NCBI RefSeq assembly: GCF_900095745.1
Contig: NZ_FMIR01000005.1
Location: 1 to 64,000 of the forward strand
Length of the DNA stretch: 64,000 nucleotides
Source of the DNA: Microbacterium oxydans
GTDB lineage: Bacteria > Actinomycetota > Actinomycetes > Actinomycetales > Microbacteriaceae
Direction: 5' to 3'
Part shown: positions 24,154 through 32,387 of the stretch, piece by piece
Layout: each line of letters starts with the position of its first letter
Position numbering within the stretch: the stretch's first letter is position 1
Translations under genes and position numbers: made by a program
Notes under the pieces: model-generated
Told to the model about the DNA's origin: nothing
The model's input: the letters and a program-made list of their open reading frames with translations, nothing else
The model's database searches: none

Positions 24154-25158
24154 ATGGCGCTCATCGACAACGGCGTGTACGTCCACGGACGTCGCGTGGA
24201 GACCCCGAAGAACCTGGACGAGACCTACCGGATGCTGGATGCCGCCGGCGGCATCGCCTGGATCGGCCTGTATCGACCCAGCCCGGAAGAGGTCGCGTCC
24301 GTCGCGCGGGAGTTCGACCTGCATCCGCTCGCGGTCGAGGATGCGCTCTCGGGGCACCAGCGCTCGAAGGTGGAGCGCTACGGTGACACCCTGTTCGCCG
24401 TGCTGCGGCCGGCGCGCTACCGCGACAAGGAGGAGTCGATCGAGTTCGGCGAACTGCACCTGTTCGTCGGCCCCGACTTCGTGGTGACGATCCGGCACGC
24501 CGAGTCCCCGAACCTCGCCGCCGTGCGGATGCGCATGGAGGCCAACCCCGAGCTGCTCGCGATGGGCCCCGAGGCGGTGCTCTACGCGATCCTCGATGAG
24601 GTCGTCGACGGGTACGAGCCGATCGTGGCGGGCCTGCTGAACGACATCGACGAGATCGAGGACCAGCTCTTCGGCGACGGCGACGACGACAGCGCGCTCT
24701 CCCGGCGCATCTACGAGCTCTCCCGCGAGGTCATCAACTTCCAGCGGGCCGTGCATCCCCTGAGCGGGATGCTGGAGTGGCTGCGCCGCGGGTCGGAGAA
24801 GTACCGCATCGACGAGGAGCTGCAGCGGTCGCTGCGCGATGTGCTCGACCACACGATCCGCGTCAACGAGCGCGTCGACTCGTTCCGGGCGATCCTCGAG
24901 AACGCGCTGACCGTGCACTCCGCGCTCGTCGCCCGCCGTCAGACCGAGGCCGGGCTGGCGCAGAACGACGAGATCAAGAAGATCTCCTCCTGGGCGGCGA
25001 TCATCTTCGCGCCGACGCTGGTCGGCACGGTGTACGGCATGAACTTCGACGTGATGCCCGAGCTGCACTGGGCCTTCGGGTATCCGATGGCGATCGGCGC
25101 GATGGCTGCGTTCGCCGTCGCGCTCTACGGGGTCTTCCGCTACAAGAAGTGGCTGTAG
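24154..25158 (+). CDS. corA: CorA-family magnesium/cobalt channel
   Basis: A 334-residue divalent-cation channel, expected to be a homopentamer in the membrane. The N-terminal cytoplasmic alpha/beta domain is followed by the long stalk helix (rich in Glu and Arg) and two C-terminal TM helices. The diagnostic YGMNF pore motif follows TM1 (TLVGTVYGMNFDVMPE), and the tail FRYKKWL is typical. The ATG at 24154 is preferred over a TTG extension at 24034. The 3' end converges with a small membrane-protein gene across a palindromic repeat that may terminate both. Confidence 0.95.
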   Translation: MALIDNGVYVHGRRVETPKNLDETYRMLDAAGGIAWIGLYRPSPEEVASVAREFDLHPLAVEDALSGHQRSKVERYGDTLFAVLRPARYRDKEESIEFGELHLFVGPDFVVTIRHAESPNLAAVRMRMEANPELLAMGPEAVLYAILDEVVDGYEPIVAGLLNDIDEIEDQLFGDGDDDSALSRRIYELSREVINFQRAVHPLSGMLEWLRRGSEKYRIDEELQRSLRDVLDHTIRVNERVDSFRAILENALTVHSALVARRQTEAGLAQNDEIKKISSWAAIIFAPTLVGTVYGMNFDVMPELHWAFGYPMAIGAMAAFAVALYGVFRYKKWL

Positions 25159-25170
25159 CGCCACCGCGAC

Positions 25171-25239
25171 GGGCGGAGAACTCGCCGCCGGGCGGAGGAT
25201 CCAGGTGCATTCTTCCGCCCGATGCGGAGTTCTCCGCCC
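25171..25239. repeat. Palindromic extragenic repeat (GGAGAACTC family), copy 2
   Basis: The outer arms GGGCGGAGAACTC (25171-25183) and GAGTTCTCCGCCC (25227-25239) are perfect inverted repeats. The inner arms GGGCGGA (25190-25196) and TCCGCCC (25214-25220) pair too. The order GGAGAACTC, spacer, GGAGGATC matches the copy at 1776-1846, while the bases before each box differ in step (GGGC here, TGAA there). It lies between convergent genes and is a likely bidirectional terminator. Confidence 0.8.
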
Positions 25240-25273
25240 GACGGCGCGCTGAACCTCGGATAGTCGCCCGCCG

Positions 25274-25699
25274 TCAAGAGCGTGGACGGTCGGGGCCTGA
25301 CCTCGCGCGCATCGTTCGGACCGCGGCCGGAAGAACGACCATCCCGAGCACCCAGAACACCGCGCCCCAGATCAGCGCATCGCCGATGAAGGGCAGCCAC
25401 TCGTACGAGGTCGGATAGGGGATGCCGGTGCGACCGGTGAGCCGCAGGGCGACGTCGGCCGGATACGCCGTGAAGGGGTTCGACGAGTGGTCCTGCGTGA
25501 TCCAGGGCAGAGGAAAGCCGAACGGCACGGACGAGAGGTCGGCATCGGATGCCACGGACACGCGTTGCGCGGTCGTGATCCACCACGTCACCACGACGCC
25601 GACCGCCGTCGCGCCGATCGCGGACAGCAGGATGCCGCCGCGTCCCGGCCGGCATGAAACGGCCGGTGAGGCCGAGCGAGAAGCGGCGATGTCTTCCAT
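25274..25699 (-). CDS. Small membrane protein, unknown function
   Basis: A 141-residue protein with two hydrophobic segments (ILLSAIGATAVGVVVTWWI and DALIWGAVFWVLGMVVLPAAV) separated by an extracellular-looking loop rich in Pro and aromatic residues. I recognise no family. ATG 25699 follows the stop of the upstream acidic protein by 12 bp, so the two are probably co-transcribed. Confidence 0.65.
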   Translation of the reverse strand: MEDIAASRSASPAVSCRPGRGGILLSAIGATAVGVVVTWWITTAQRVSVASDADLSSVPFGFPLPWITQDHSSNPFTAYPADVALRLTGRTGIPYPTSYEWLPFIGDALIWGAVFWVLGMVVLPAAVRTMRARSGPDRPRS

Positions 25700-25711
25700 G
25701 CGATCGAGCGG

Positions 25712-26239
25712 TCAGTCGTCGGCGCGGCTGATCTCGTCGAGCAGGTCGTCGAGGGTGTCGAGATCGACGGTGGCGGTGCCGTCGATCTCGCGCACCTCGA
25801 CGCCCTCGACCTCGAGCTCCTCGTCGAGCTGCACGAGGATCCGCGACTCCGGGAACTGCTTCGGCGCGACGAACGCGAGCAGGGCGGCATCGGCGAAGAC
25901 GACGACCGACGTCGCCTCGAGATCGTCGCGCAGGTCGATCTGCTCGATGACGGGCTCGTCGTCGACGGCGTCATCGATGTCGGTGGCGACCTCGTCGACC
26001 ACAGCACGCCACCGGGTCTCCCCGACCGAGAGGATCCGCGACACCGCCGCGATCAGCGCGTCGTGATCGACGTCTTCGCCATGCTCGTCCAGCTCCGGGT
26101 CGACGTTCACGTTCACCACGGTGCCGGCCGCGTCGATGCTCGCACGCCCGTAGACGAGACCGTTCTCGGCGACCGGGTCTTCGAGCAGCCCGCTCTCGAC
26201 GATGCGGGCGAGGAGCGAGTCGAGCACAGGCGAAGTCAT
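25712..26239 (-). CDS. Acidic cytosolic protein, unknown function
   Basis: A 175-residue soluble, strongly acidic protein with no signal or TM segment. The alternation of beta-rich and Asp/Glu-rich segments (VNVNVDPELDEHGEDVDHD, and a C-terminal DLDTLDDLLDEI helix) suggests a small alpha/beta fold. The start at 26239 gives the conserved-looking MTSPVLDSLLARIVESGL; frames extending to 26353 run into low-quality sequence. The gene ends 12 bp before the small membrane-protein gene. No function assigned. Confidence 0.65.
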   Translation of the reverse strand: MTSPVLDSLLARIVESGLLEDPVAENGLVYGRASIDAAGTVVNVNVDPELDEHGEDVDHDALIAAVSRILSVGETRWRAVVDEVATDIDDAVDDEPVIEQIDLRDDLEATSVVVFADAALLAFVAPKQFPESRILVQLDEELEVEGVEVREIDGTATVDLDTLDDLLDEISRADD

Positions 26240-26276
26240 ACCCCCAGTCTTTCGCATCCCTCGCGTCACGGGGCGA

Positions 26277-27407
26277 TCATCGTCGCAGCAGCGGCGTGAG
26301 CACGACGCCGACGGCGGTGATCCCCGCCGCGATGAACAGCACGCCCGGCGCACCGACGCCGGAGTACCCGATCCCGGCGAGCACGGGCCCGCCGACCGCG
26401 CCGAGGTTCAACGCCGCCGTGGCATACGCGCCGCCCAGAACCGGAGCGCCCTCGGCCTGGCCGACGATGCGCGCGATCAGCGCCGAGCCGACAGCGAACG
26501 ACAGCAGCCCGCCGATCAACCCGCCGAGGAACACGGCCGGCACCGACGCGGCGGCGAGGCCGAACACCACCCAGACGACGGTCGTGGCCGCGGCACCGAC
26601 CACGATCCATGTGCGCGCCCAGCGGGCACCCCACCGACCGGTGGCGGCCACCCCGAGGAAGGCCCCGACTCCGAATACGGCGAGGAGCACCGGGATCCAG
26701 GATGCCCCGACCCCGGCATCCGCCCCGATGACGGCGAGGAACGTGAACACCCCGAAGGTCGCGGCGTTCACGAGCACGGCGAGCACCACGGCGACGAGCA
26801 CCGGACGACGACGCAGCTCGGAGACCTCCGCGCGCACGTCGATCCGCGGCGAGCGCGGAACGGCGCCGAGCGTGCGGTCGAGGAGCAGCGCGACCACGGC
26901 AGGGAGACAGAGCAGCACCACGGCCCAGAAGGTCGAGCGCCATCCGAAGGCGTTCGCGAGCATCGCACCGGCGGGGACGCCCACGATCGTCGCGAGCGTG
27001 GTGCCCGCGAGCAGGACCGCGACGGCCCTGGTCGTCTGCGCCGGTGCGACGATGCCCCGCACGGTGGCCAGAGCGATCGCCAGGAATCCGGCGTTCGCCA
27101 GCGCGGCGAGCACCCGCGTGACCAGCAGCAGGGAGAACGACGGCGCGAGCGCACCGACCACGTGCGCGGCGATGAAGATCACGAGGAGCAGCACGAGGGT
27201 CTGCCTCGGACGCCAGCGGCTGGCGAACACGGCCATCAGCGGCGCACCCACCACCATGCCCACCGCGAACGCGGAGGTCAGCAGGGCGGCGGTCGATGGG
27301 TCGACACCGAGATCGGCGGACAGGGGGAGGAGAAGACCGGCGAGCATGAACTCGCTGGTGCCCTGGGCGAAGATCGCCAGAGCGAGGACGGGGATGAGGA
27401 ACGGCAT
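26277..27407 (-). CDS. MFS efflux transporter (Cmx/CmlA-like)
   Basis: A 376-residue, about 12-TM major facilitator protein. The first helix IFAQGTSEFMLAGLL and the motif-A loop FASRWRPRQTL resemble the Cmx/Cml chloramphenicol-efflux drug:H+ antiporters, which belong to the DHA1 group. Drug specificity cannot be inferred. The start is ATG 27407, aligned with the usual N-terminus of the family; the ribosome site is weak (GGATG). A perfect GTGTGCTC dyad 80 bp upstream may bind a regulator. Confidence 0.85.
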   Translation of the reverse strand: MPFLIPVLALAIFAQGTSEFMLAGLLLPLSADLGVDPSTAALLTSAFAVGMVVGAPLMAVFASRWRPRQTLVLLLVIFIAAHVVGALAPSFSLLLVTRVLAALANAGFLAIALATVRGIVAPAQTTRAVAVLLAGTTLATIVGVPAGAMLANAFGWRSTFWAVVLLCLPAVVALLLDRTLGAVPRSPRIDVRAEVSELRRRPVLVAVVLAVLVNAATFGVFTFLAVIGADAGVGASWIPVLLAVFGVGAFLGVAATGRWGARWARTWIVVGAAATTVVWVVFGLAAASVPAVFLGGLIGGLLSFAVGSALIARIVGQAEGAPVLGGAYATAALNLGAVGGPVLAGIGYSGVGAPGVLFIAAGITAVGVVLTPLLRR

Positions 27408-27486
27408 GGAGCATCCAGACGCGCAGAGCCGCGGGCGCTGCGAAACGCACCGAGCGGCGGGTGAGTGAGGTCGACGAGGATGCGGG

Positions 27487-27505
27487 GAGCACACGACGTG
27501 TGCTC
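27487..27505. promoter_or_regulatory. Dyad GAGCACAC-GAC-GTGTGCTC, candidate operator
   Basis: Perfect 8-bp inverted arms (27487-27494 and 27498-27505) around GAC lie upstream of the efflux pump gene. Size and spacing suit a TetR or GntR dimer. No regulator gene is adjacent, and it could also be part of a terminator for the glycan operon, which ends at 27567. Confidence 0.5.
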
Positions 27506-27566
27506 ACACCCGCGATCTAGCGTCTATCCGACTCAGGGCTCACCCGCCCAGCGTATCCGACGAGGA

Positions 27567-28097
27567 TCAGCCGGTCGGCGTCCGCCTCCGGCCGAACAGG
27601 GGCAGGTCGGCCATCACGATCACGAAGACCAGGTAGGCGGCGCTGAACCCGAGGACGCTCAGCACGGACCCGCCCAGACGCAGGGCGACCTCGTAACCCT
27701 CAGAGGATCCCGCCGTCACCGCTCCCCACCCGATGGCGCCGAGCCGCACCTGATTCGTCACCAGGATCAGCACCGTGGAGAGGACCACCGACATGCACAC
27801 CCGCAGCCCGCTGACGCGTGTCGCAGCCAGGATCACACCCCCCAGCCCCCACAGCGGCGCAGCGAGGAAAGCCACCGGGGACTCGACCGCCGCGGTGAAT
27901 GCGCCAGGGGTGATCGTGGGCAGCCAGAGGCGAGCGACCTCCGTTTCCAGAAAGACGACCTGCGGCGCCAGGAAGACGAGCACGACAGCGGTGGCGATCA
28001 ACCCCACCCCCGCGAACAGCCGCACCTTCATCGAGAGCGAAGAGCGGCGAGGAGTCCTGACGCGAACGGTGGGAGGCAGGGAAGCCGTGGGCTGCAT
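27567..28097 (-). CDS. Small polytopic membrane protein, exosortase/archaeosortase-like
   Basis: A 176-residue protein with four or five hydrophobic segments. Inside the membrane region Cys101 (RVCMS), Asn115-x-x-Arg118 (TNQVRLG) and Arg140 (YEVALRLGGS) occur in the order of the Cys-Arg-Arg/His residues of archaeosortases and exosortases, and small exosortases (XrtG group) are known next to a family-2 glycosyltransferase, as here. Spacings between the residues are shorter than in ArtA, and the assignment is by eye only. Its start overlaps the glycosyltransferase stop (TGATG at 28097). Otherwise it is an unknown glycan-export-associated membrane protein. Confidence 0.5.
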   Translation of the reverse strand: MQPTASLPPTVRVRTPRRSSLSMKVRLFAGVGLIATAVVLVFLAPQVVFLETEVARLWLPTITPGAFTAAVESPVAFLAAPLWGLGGVILAATRVSGLRVCMSVVLSTVLILVTNQVRLGAIGWGAVTAGSSEGYEVALRLGGSVLSVLGFSAAYLVFVIVMADLPLFGRRRTPTG

Positions 28098-29443
28098 CAG
28101 GCGTCCTTCGCGATCGGACCGGCCACATCGATCTCCCCGTTGCGGCGGGTCTTCGCCCACCCGTTCCGCCCTCGGACGATCCGGTAGAGCGCGCGGGCAC
28201 CCGTCAGATAGACGTAGTAGTCGTACACCCACATCCCGAAGCCCCAGAGGATGCCCGTCCAGAATCCGGCATCGGGCTCGCTGTACCGACGGTAGAGCGG
28301 CCCCCAGATGAAGAAGGGGCCGATGCCGAAGAGAAGGAAGAGGATGGCGAGGACGGGCAGGAGGCTCCAGGGGAGGGCGAATGCCCCGGAGGCCACCCCC
28401 ACGATCGCTCCGACGACCAGGGTCACAGCGGCGAGGCTGGCCACCACCTGGAAGACCGGCAGGAGCAGGTAGTAGCAGATCTCGAGAATGCCGGCGTTCG
28501 TGAGCATCGGAGAGCGCACGATCTCGGGGATGTAGCGGATGCACTGCATGTTTCCCTGCGCCCAGCGTGTGCGTTGGACCGTGAACCGTCGGAAATCGTG
28601 CAGCGCCTCCTGGGCGACGTAGGTGTCGTGCAGGTGTCGGTTCTTATGCCCGGCCAGCAGCACGTGGATGCCCAGCTCGTAGTCCTCCAGAAGCGAACCG
28701 TGCCACGGCCTGTCGGACCTCGCGGCGATGTCATCCAGAACCGAGAGGCGCGTGAACTGGCCGTTGCCGCCGAGGCCCACGGTCTCGGTCCATCCGCGGA
28801 GGGACTGGATCGCGGCGATCGGCCCGCGGAACTCGAGGTCCTGCATCCGGATGAGGAATCGCCCGAACGTGTTCCGGGCCCATCCCGCTCCCGGGACGGG
28901 TTGCCGGTCATCGCGGTTCTTCATGTAGACCGTGACCTGCGCCGCCCCGACTTCGGGATCTCCGAACGCGTGGGGTGAGGCGGCCTTGCGGAGGATGTTC
29001 TCGGCCACCTCGCCATCGGCATCGACGACGCACACGACGACGCGCGAACGGTCGGTGTCGGCGGGAAGGAACGCGTTCAGTTCGAAGTACGCGGCATTGA
29101 GCGCATCCCCTTTGCCGGTCCTCGCCTCGGGGCGCCGGCGCTGGACGAGATGCACGAAGGCGTCCGCCTCGGCGGCCGACTGGACGATCGACGCGGTGCG
29201 GTCGTCGCTGTCGTCGTCGATCACCCAGACGTGTGCCTCCGGCACCGTGGAGCGGAGCATCCGGATGGTTCGCGAGATGACGACCTCCTCATCTCGGCAC
29301 GGCACGAAGATGTGCCATGCGAAGGCATCCACGCGACCATCGGGGTCCGGCGTGCGGCGCACGAAGGGAACGATGATCATGAAGACGTAGACGAGGAACG
29401 TCAGCGTGACGATGAACGAAATGGCGCTAGCGGCGACGAGCAT
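28097..29443 (-). CDS. Membrane glycosyltransferase family 2 (BcsA-like)
   Basis: A 448-residue processive-type glycosyltransferase. One N-terminal TM, then the GT-A domain with IDDDSDDRT (UDP binding), VVDADGEV (DxD), EDYELG (catalytic ED) and QRTRWAQGN (Q/RxxRW product-binding motif), then four C-terminal TM helices. It should polymerise and perhaps extrude a surface polysaccharide. GAGGTCGCG precedes the ATG. Its neighbours are a UDP-GlcNAc 2-epimerase 36 bp upstream and an exosortase-like protein downstream, so the donor may be a ManNAc or GlcNAc nucleotide sugar (inference). Confidence 0.9.
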   Translation of the reverse strand: MLVAASAISFIVTLTFLVYVFMIIVPFVRRTPDPDGRVDAFAWHIFVPCRDEEVVISRTIRMLRSTVPEAHVWVIDDDSDDRTASIVQSAAEADAFVHLVQRRRPEARTGKGDALNAAYFELNAFLPADTDRSRVVVCVVDADGEVAENILRKAASPHAFGDPEVGAAQVTVYMKNRDDRQPVPGAGWARNTFGRFLIRMQDLEFRGPIAAIQSLRGWTETVGLGGNGQFTRLSVLDDIAARSDRPWHGSLLEDYELGIHVLLAGHKNRHLHDTYVAQEALHDFRRFTVQRTRWAQGNMQCIRYIPEIVRSPMLTNAGILEICYYLLLPVFQVVASLAAVTLVVGAIVGVASGAFALPWSLLPVLAILFLLFGIGPFFIWGPLYRRYSEPDAGFWTGILWGFGMWVYDYYVYLTGARALYRIVRGRNGWAKTRRNGEIDVAGPIAKDA

Positions 29444-29479
29444 CGCGACCTCGAACAGCGGCGGACAGCCGAGGACGCA

Positions 29480-30631
29480 TCATGCGCTCTCGTCGCGGGC
29501 GGCGGCGACGGCGGATCGGATGTGCTCCGCGATGCGCTCCGTGGCATGGCCGTCGCCGAACGGCGACGGCAGGGCATCGAGGTCGGCGAGAGTGCGGGTC
29601 ACCGTCGAGAGCAGGGCGGCTGTCTCTCGCGCCAGCATCTGCGGGGAGACCAACTGGGTGAAGGAGCCCAGCGCCTCGGGCCGTTCGGTCGAGTCGCGGA
29701 CGACGAGGACCGGTCGTCCGAGCACCGTCGCCTCCTCCTGGATGCCGCCCGAGTCGGAGACCAGCACCGCCGCGTGCGACGCGAGAGCGAGGAACCGTTC
29801 GTAGGTGTACGGTTCCTCGGCGATCAGCGCATCGAGCAGGTGGTCGGCATCCAGCGCGGACAGCATGGCCCGGGTCCGCGGGTGCACGGGGAACACGACC
29901 GGCCACCCCGACGCGGCGATCTCGTTGAAGGCGTGCAGCGTGGCGAGGAGGTTGTCCGGGGAATCGACGTTCTCCTGCCGATGCAGCGTGGCGAGCACAT
30001 ACACGTCGGGCTCGAGGCCGAGACGCTCCAGCTCGGCGACGTCGGATCCGGCGGCGGCACGCTGTGTCCGGACGGCTTCGACCACCGGGTTCCCGGTGAC
30101 GAGGATGCGCTCCTCGTCGATGCCCTCCGCGAGCAGGTTGGCGCGGTTCGCCGGGGTCGCCGCGAACAGGTCGTCGGCGATGTGGTCGACCATGATCCGG
30201 TTGTGCTCTTCGGGCATCCGGCGATCATTGGCGCGGAGCCCTGCTTCGACGTGACCGAGCCGCACACCCGAGGCGTTGGCGGCGAGCGCGGCTGCGATCG
30301 TCGCGTTCGTGTCTCCCTGCACGACGACGTAGCTCGGCTCGACCTCGGCGATGGTCTGCGCGATCTGCTCGGCTCCCCGCCCGATCTGCGCGGCCCGCGG
30401 GAGTCCGCCGACACGGAGCTGGCGGTGCACCCGCGTGATTCCGCAGGACTTCAGGAACACCGCCGACATGTCACGGTCGTAGTGCTGGCCGGTGTGGACG
30501 ACATAGGCGGCCTCGCCCAGGCTGCGCACCAGCGGGGCGAGCTTGACGATCTCGGGGCGGGTGCCGAAGACGATCATCACCGACGAGCGCGGTAGTTCGA
30601 CGCCTGCGGACGGTGCGGAGCACTTGTTCAT
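29480..30631 (-). CDS. wecB: UDP-N-acetylglucosamine 2-epimerase (non-hydrolysing)
   Basis: A 383-residue cytosolic GT-B-fold enzyme converting UDP-GlcNAc to UDP-ManNAc for surface polysaccharide. Family motifs: FGTRPEIVKLAPL at the start, GDTNA, HVEAGLR, RMPEEHNR (catalytic region), GNPVVEA and SDSGGIQEEA (UDP binding). The length is that of bacterial WecB/MnaA. GAGG lies 6 bases before the ATG at 30631. First gene of the glycan operon. Confidence 0.95.
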   Translation of the reverse strand: MNKCSAPSAGVELPRSSVMIVFGTRPEIVKLAPLVRSLGEAAYVVHTGQHYDRDMSAVFLKSCGITRVHRQLRVGGLPRAAQIGRGAEQIAQTIAEVEPSYVVVQGDTNATIAAALAANASGVRLGHVEAGLRANDRRMPEEHNRIMVDHIADDLFAATPANRANLLAEGIDEERILVTGNPVVEAVRTQRAAAGSDVAELERLGLEPDVYVLATLHRQENVDSPDNLLATLHAFNEIAASGWPVVFPVHPRTRAMLSALDADHLLDALIAEEPYTYERFLALASHAAVLVSDSGGIQEEATVLGRPVLVVRDSTERPEALGSFTQLVSPQMLARETAALLSTVTRTLADLDALPSPFGDGHATERIAEHIRSAVAAARDESA

Positions 30632-30804
30632 GGGTACCTCGATCGGCCCCCGGGTGGGTTACCCGTGGCCGATGTGATGAGTGGTGAGCGGTGGTCCGGA
30701 CGACGGTACCTTTCCTCCACGGCATCCCTCGATCGAATCCGTTTTCACATATCGACGTTCCGGCATACATCGGCCGAATCGCCCCGGCCGATAAGCTCGG
30801 AGCC

Positions 30805-31542
30805 GTGTCGAACGCCGCATCCTCCGCTCCCGCATCCGCCGCCTCCGACCTCGGCCGCCTCGCCGCCGCGCTGGCCGATCCGATTCCGCTGAACTGGATC
30901 ATCACGGGCGACTCGATCACGCACGGCCTGGTGCACACGCACGGTGGGCGCAGCTACCCGGAGCACCTGCACGAGCTGATCCGCGGCGAGCTGGGACGCG
31001 TGCGGGACGTCGTGCTGAACACGGCGATCAGCGGCAACCGCATCGTCGACCTCCTCGACGACTGGGACCGCCGCGTCGCATCCTGGCAGCCGGATGTGGT
31101 CACCCTCATGATCGGCACGAACGATGCTTCCGACGGCGGCCCGCGCGAGGTGATCTCGGCGGCGGACTACGCCGGATCGCTGCGGGACTTCGTGACGCGG
31201 GTGCGCGCGCTCGGGGCGATCCCCGTGCTGCAGACCCCGCCGGCGATCGACACCCGCAACGCCCCGGAGCGCGCGCGGATCGGCGAGTTCGCCCAGGCGG
31301 TGCGCGAAGTCGCCGCGAGCGAAGACGTGATCCTCGTCGACCAGTTCGCGCGCTTCGCCGAGCTCGGCGCCGGCGGAGTCCCCTGGGGACTCATGAACGA
31401 CCCGTTCCACCCGAGCGCCACCGGCCACGCCGCCCTGGCCCTCGAGCTCGCGAACGTGCTCGGCCTGCGCCCCGACGGGCCTCGGGCGCGCACGCACGCC
31501 CTCCTCGAAGGCCTCGTCGCCACCGCGCGCGTCAACGGCTGA
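30805..31542 (+). CDS. SGNH/GDSL-family esterase or lipase
   Basis: A 245-residue hydrolase. Block I GDSITHG holds the nucleophile Ser, SGNRI the Gly block, GTNDA the Asn block, and DPFHPSATGH the catalytic Asp/His. No signal peptide, so it is probably cytosolic. The GTG at 30805 (CGGAG upstream) fits the normal family N-terminus; the frame extends to 30691 without support. A GATAAG element just upstream (about 30790) may be the -10 of its promoter, giving a very short leader. Substrate unknown. Confidence 0.85.
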   Translation: MSNAASSAPASAASDLGRLAAALADPIPLNWIITGDSITHGLVHTHGGRSYPEHLHELIRGELGRVRDVVLNTAISGNRIVDLLDDWDRRVASWQPDVVTLMIGTNDASDGGPREVISAADYAGSLRDFVTRVRALGAIPVLQTPPAIDTRNAPERARIGEFAQAVREVAASEDVILVDQFARFAELGAGGVPWGLMNDPFHPSATGHAALALELANVLGLRPDGPRARTHALLEGLVATARVNG

Positions 31543-31646
31543 ACAGCCCGGCCGACGGGTCGCCCTTCCGGGGTGAAAGCACTCTGGACGCTGGCCGCGG
31601 TGCGCCGCTAGGTTGAGCGCATTCGCAGTCGTCGAGAGGTGGGGGC

Positions 31647-32387
31647 ATGTCTCACGTGGTGGCAACCGGGGCCGGCAAGGCCATGATGGAGCGTCGGAAC
31701 GATCCGACGCACGACTACATCCTCGAGCTGACCGGCAAGGAGCGACCCCGGGTCCTCTTCGTCGGGACGGCGACCGGCGATGACGCCGCGTACATCCTGA
31801 GCTTCTACTCCACCTATGACTCGGACCGGTGCGCGCCGCACCATCTGCCGCTGTTCCATCGGGCGGTGGACGACCTCGCGGGCTTCGTGAAGGGCTTCGA
31901 CGTGATCCACGTCGGCGGCGGCAACACCGCGAACATGCTCGACGTGTGGAAGCGGCAGGGTCTCGACGAGATCATGCGCGAGATGTGGGAGGACCCCGAC
32001 TCGAACGTCGTGTTCACCGGAGGCAGCGCCGGCGGCATCTGCTGGTTCGAGGGCGGCACGACCGACAGCTACGGCCCGACCCTGCAGGTGCTGCCCGAGG
32101 GGCTCGGTTTCCTGCACGGCAGCTTCTGCCCGCACTACGACGCCGAGGATCAGCGGCGTCCGCTCTTCCACGCCTCGCTGCTGAGCGGCGAGCTCTCGAC
32201 CGGATACGCGGTGGGCAACCTGCAGTCGCTGCACTTCGAGAACTCCGAGTTCGTCACCGCGATCAGCCCCGTCGAAGACGCCCTGGCGCTCCGGGTCGAG
32301 GCGATCGACGGCAAGATCGTCGAGACGCAGCTGTCGACGAAGGTACTCACGGGGAACGCCCCGATCGCGAAGGGGCCGTCGTCATGA
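31647..32387 (+). CDS. Peptidase E-like (S51) Asp-dipeptidase
   Basis: A 246-residue class-I-glutamine-amidotransferase-fold peptidase. The nucleophile elbow is GGSAGGICWF and the upstream loop HVGGGNTANML matches peptidase E; His is available in FCPHYD. Peptidase E cleaves N-terminal Asp-X dipeptides, and related enzymes act on isoaspartyl peptides or cyanophycin fragments. The stop overlaps the start of a C4-dicarboxylate transporter gene (ATGA at 32384), so aspartate released here may be exchanged or used as a C4 acid. Confidence 0.8.
   Translation: MSHVVATGAGKAMMERRNDPTHDYILELTGKERPRVLFVGTATGDDAAYILSFYSTYDSDRCAPHHLPLFHRAVDDLAGFVKGFDVIHVGGGNTANMLDVWKRQGLDEIMREMWEDPDSNVVFTGGSAGGICWFEGGTTDSYGPTLQVLPEGLGFLHGSFCPHYDAEDQRRPLFHASLLSGELSTGYAVGNLQSLHFENSEFVTAISPVEDALALRVEAIDGKIVETQLSTKVLTGNAPIAKGPSS

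Noticed and set aside
26202-27468. Long plus-strand frames antisense to the MFS pump
   Set aside because: Arg/His/Gln-rich or Thr/Pro-rich translations without domains, typical of antisense frames in 70% G+C DNA.
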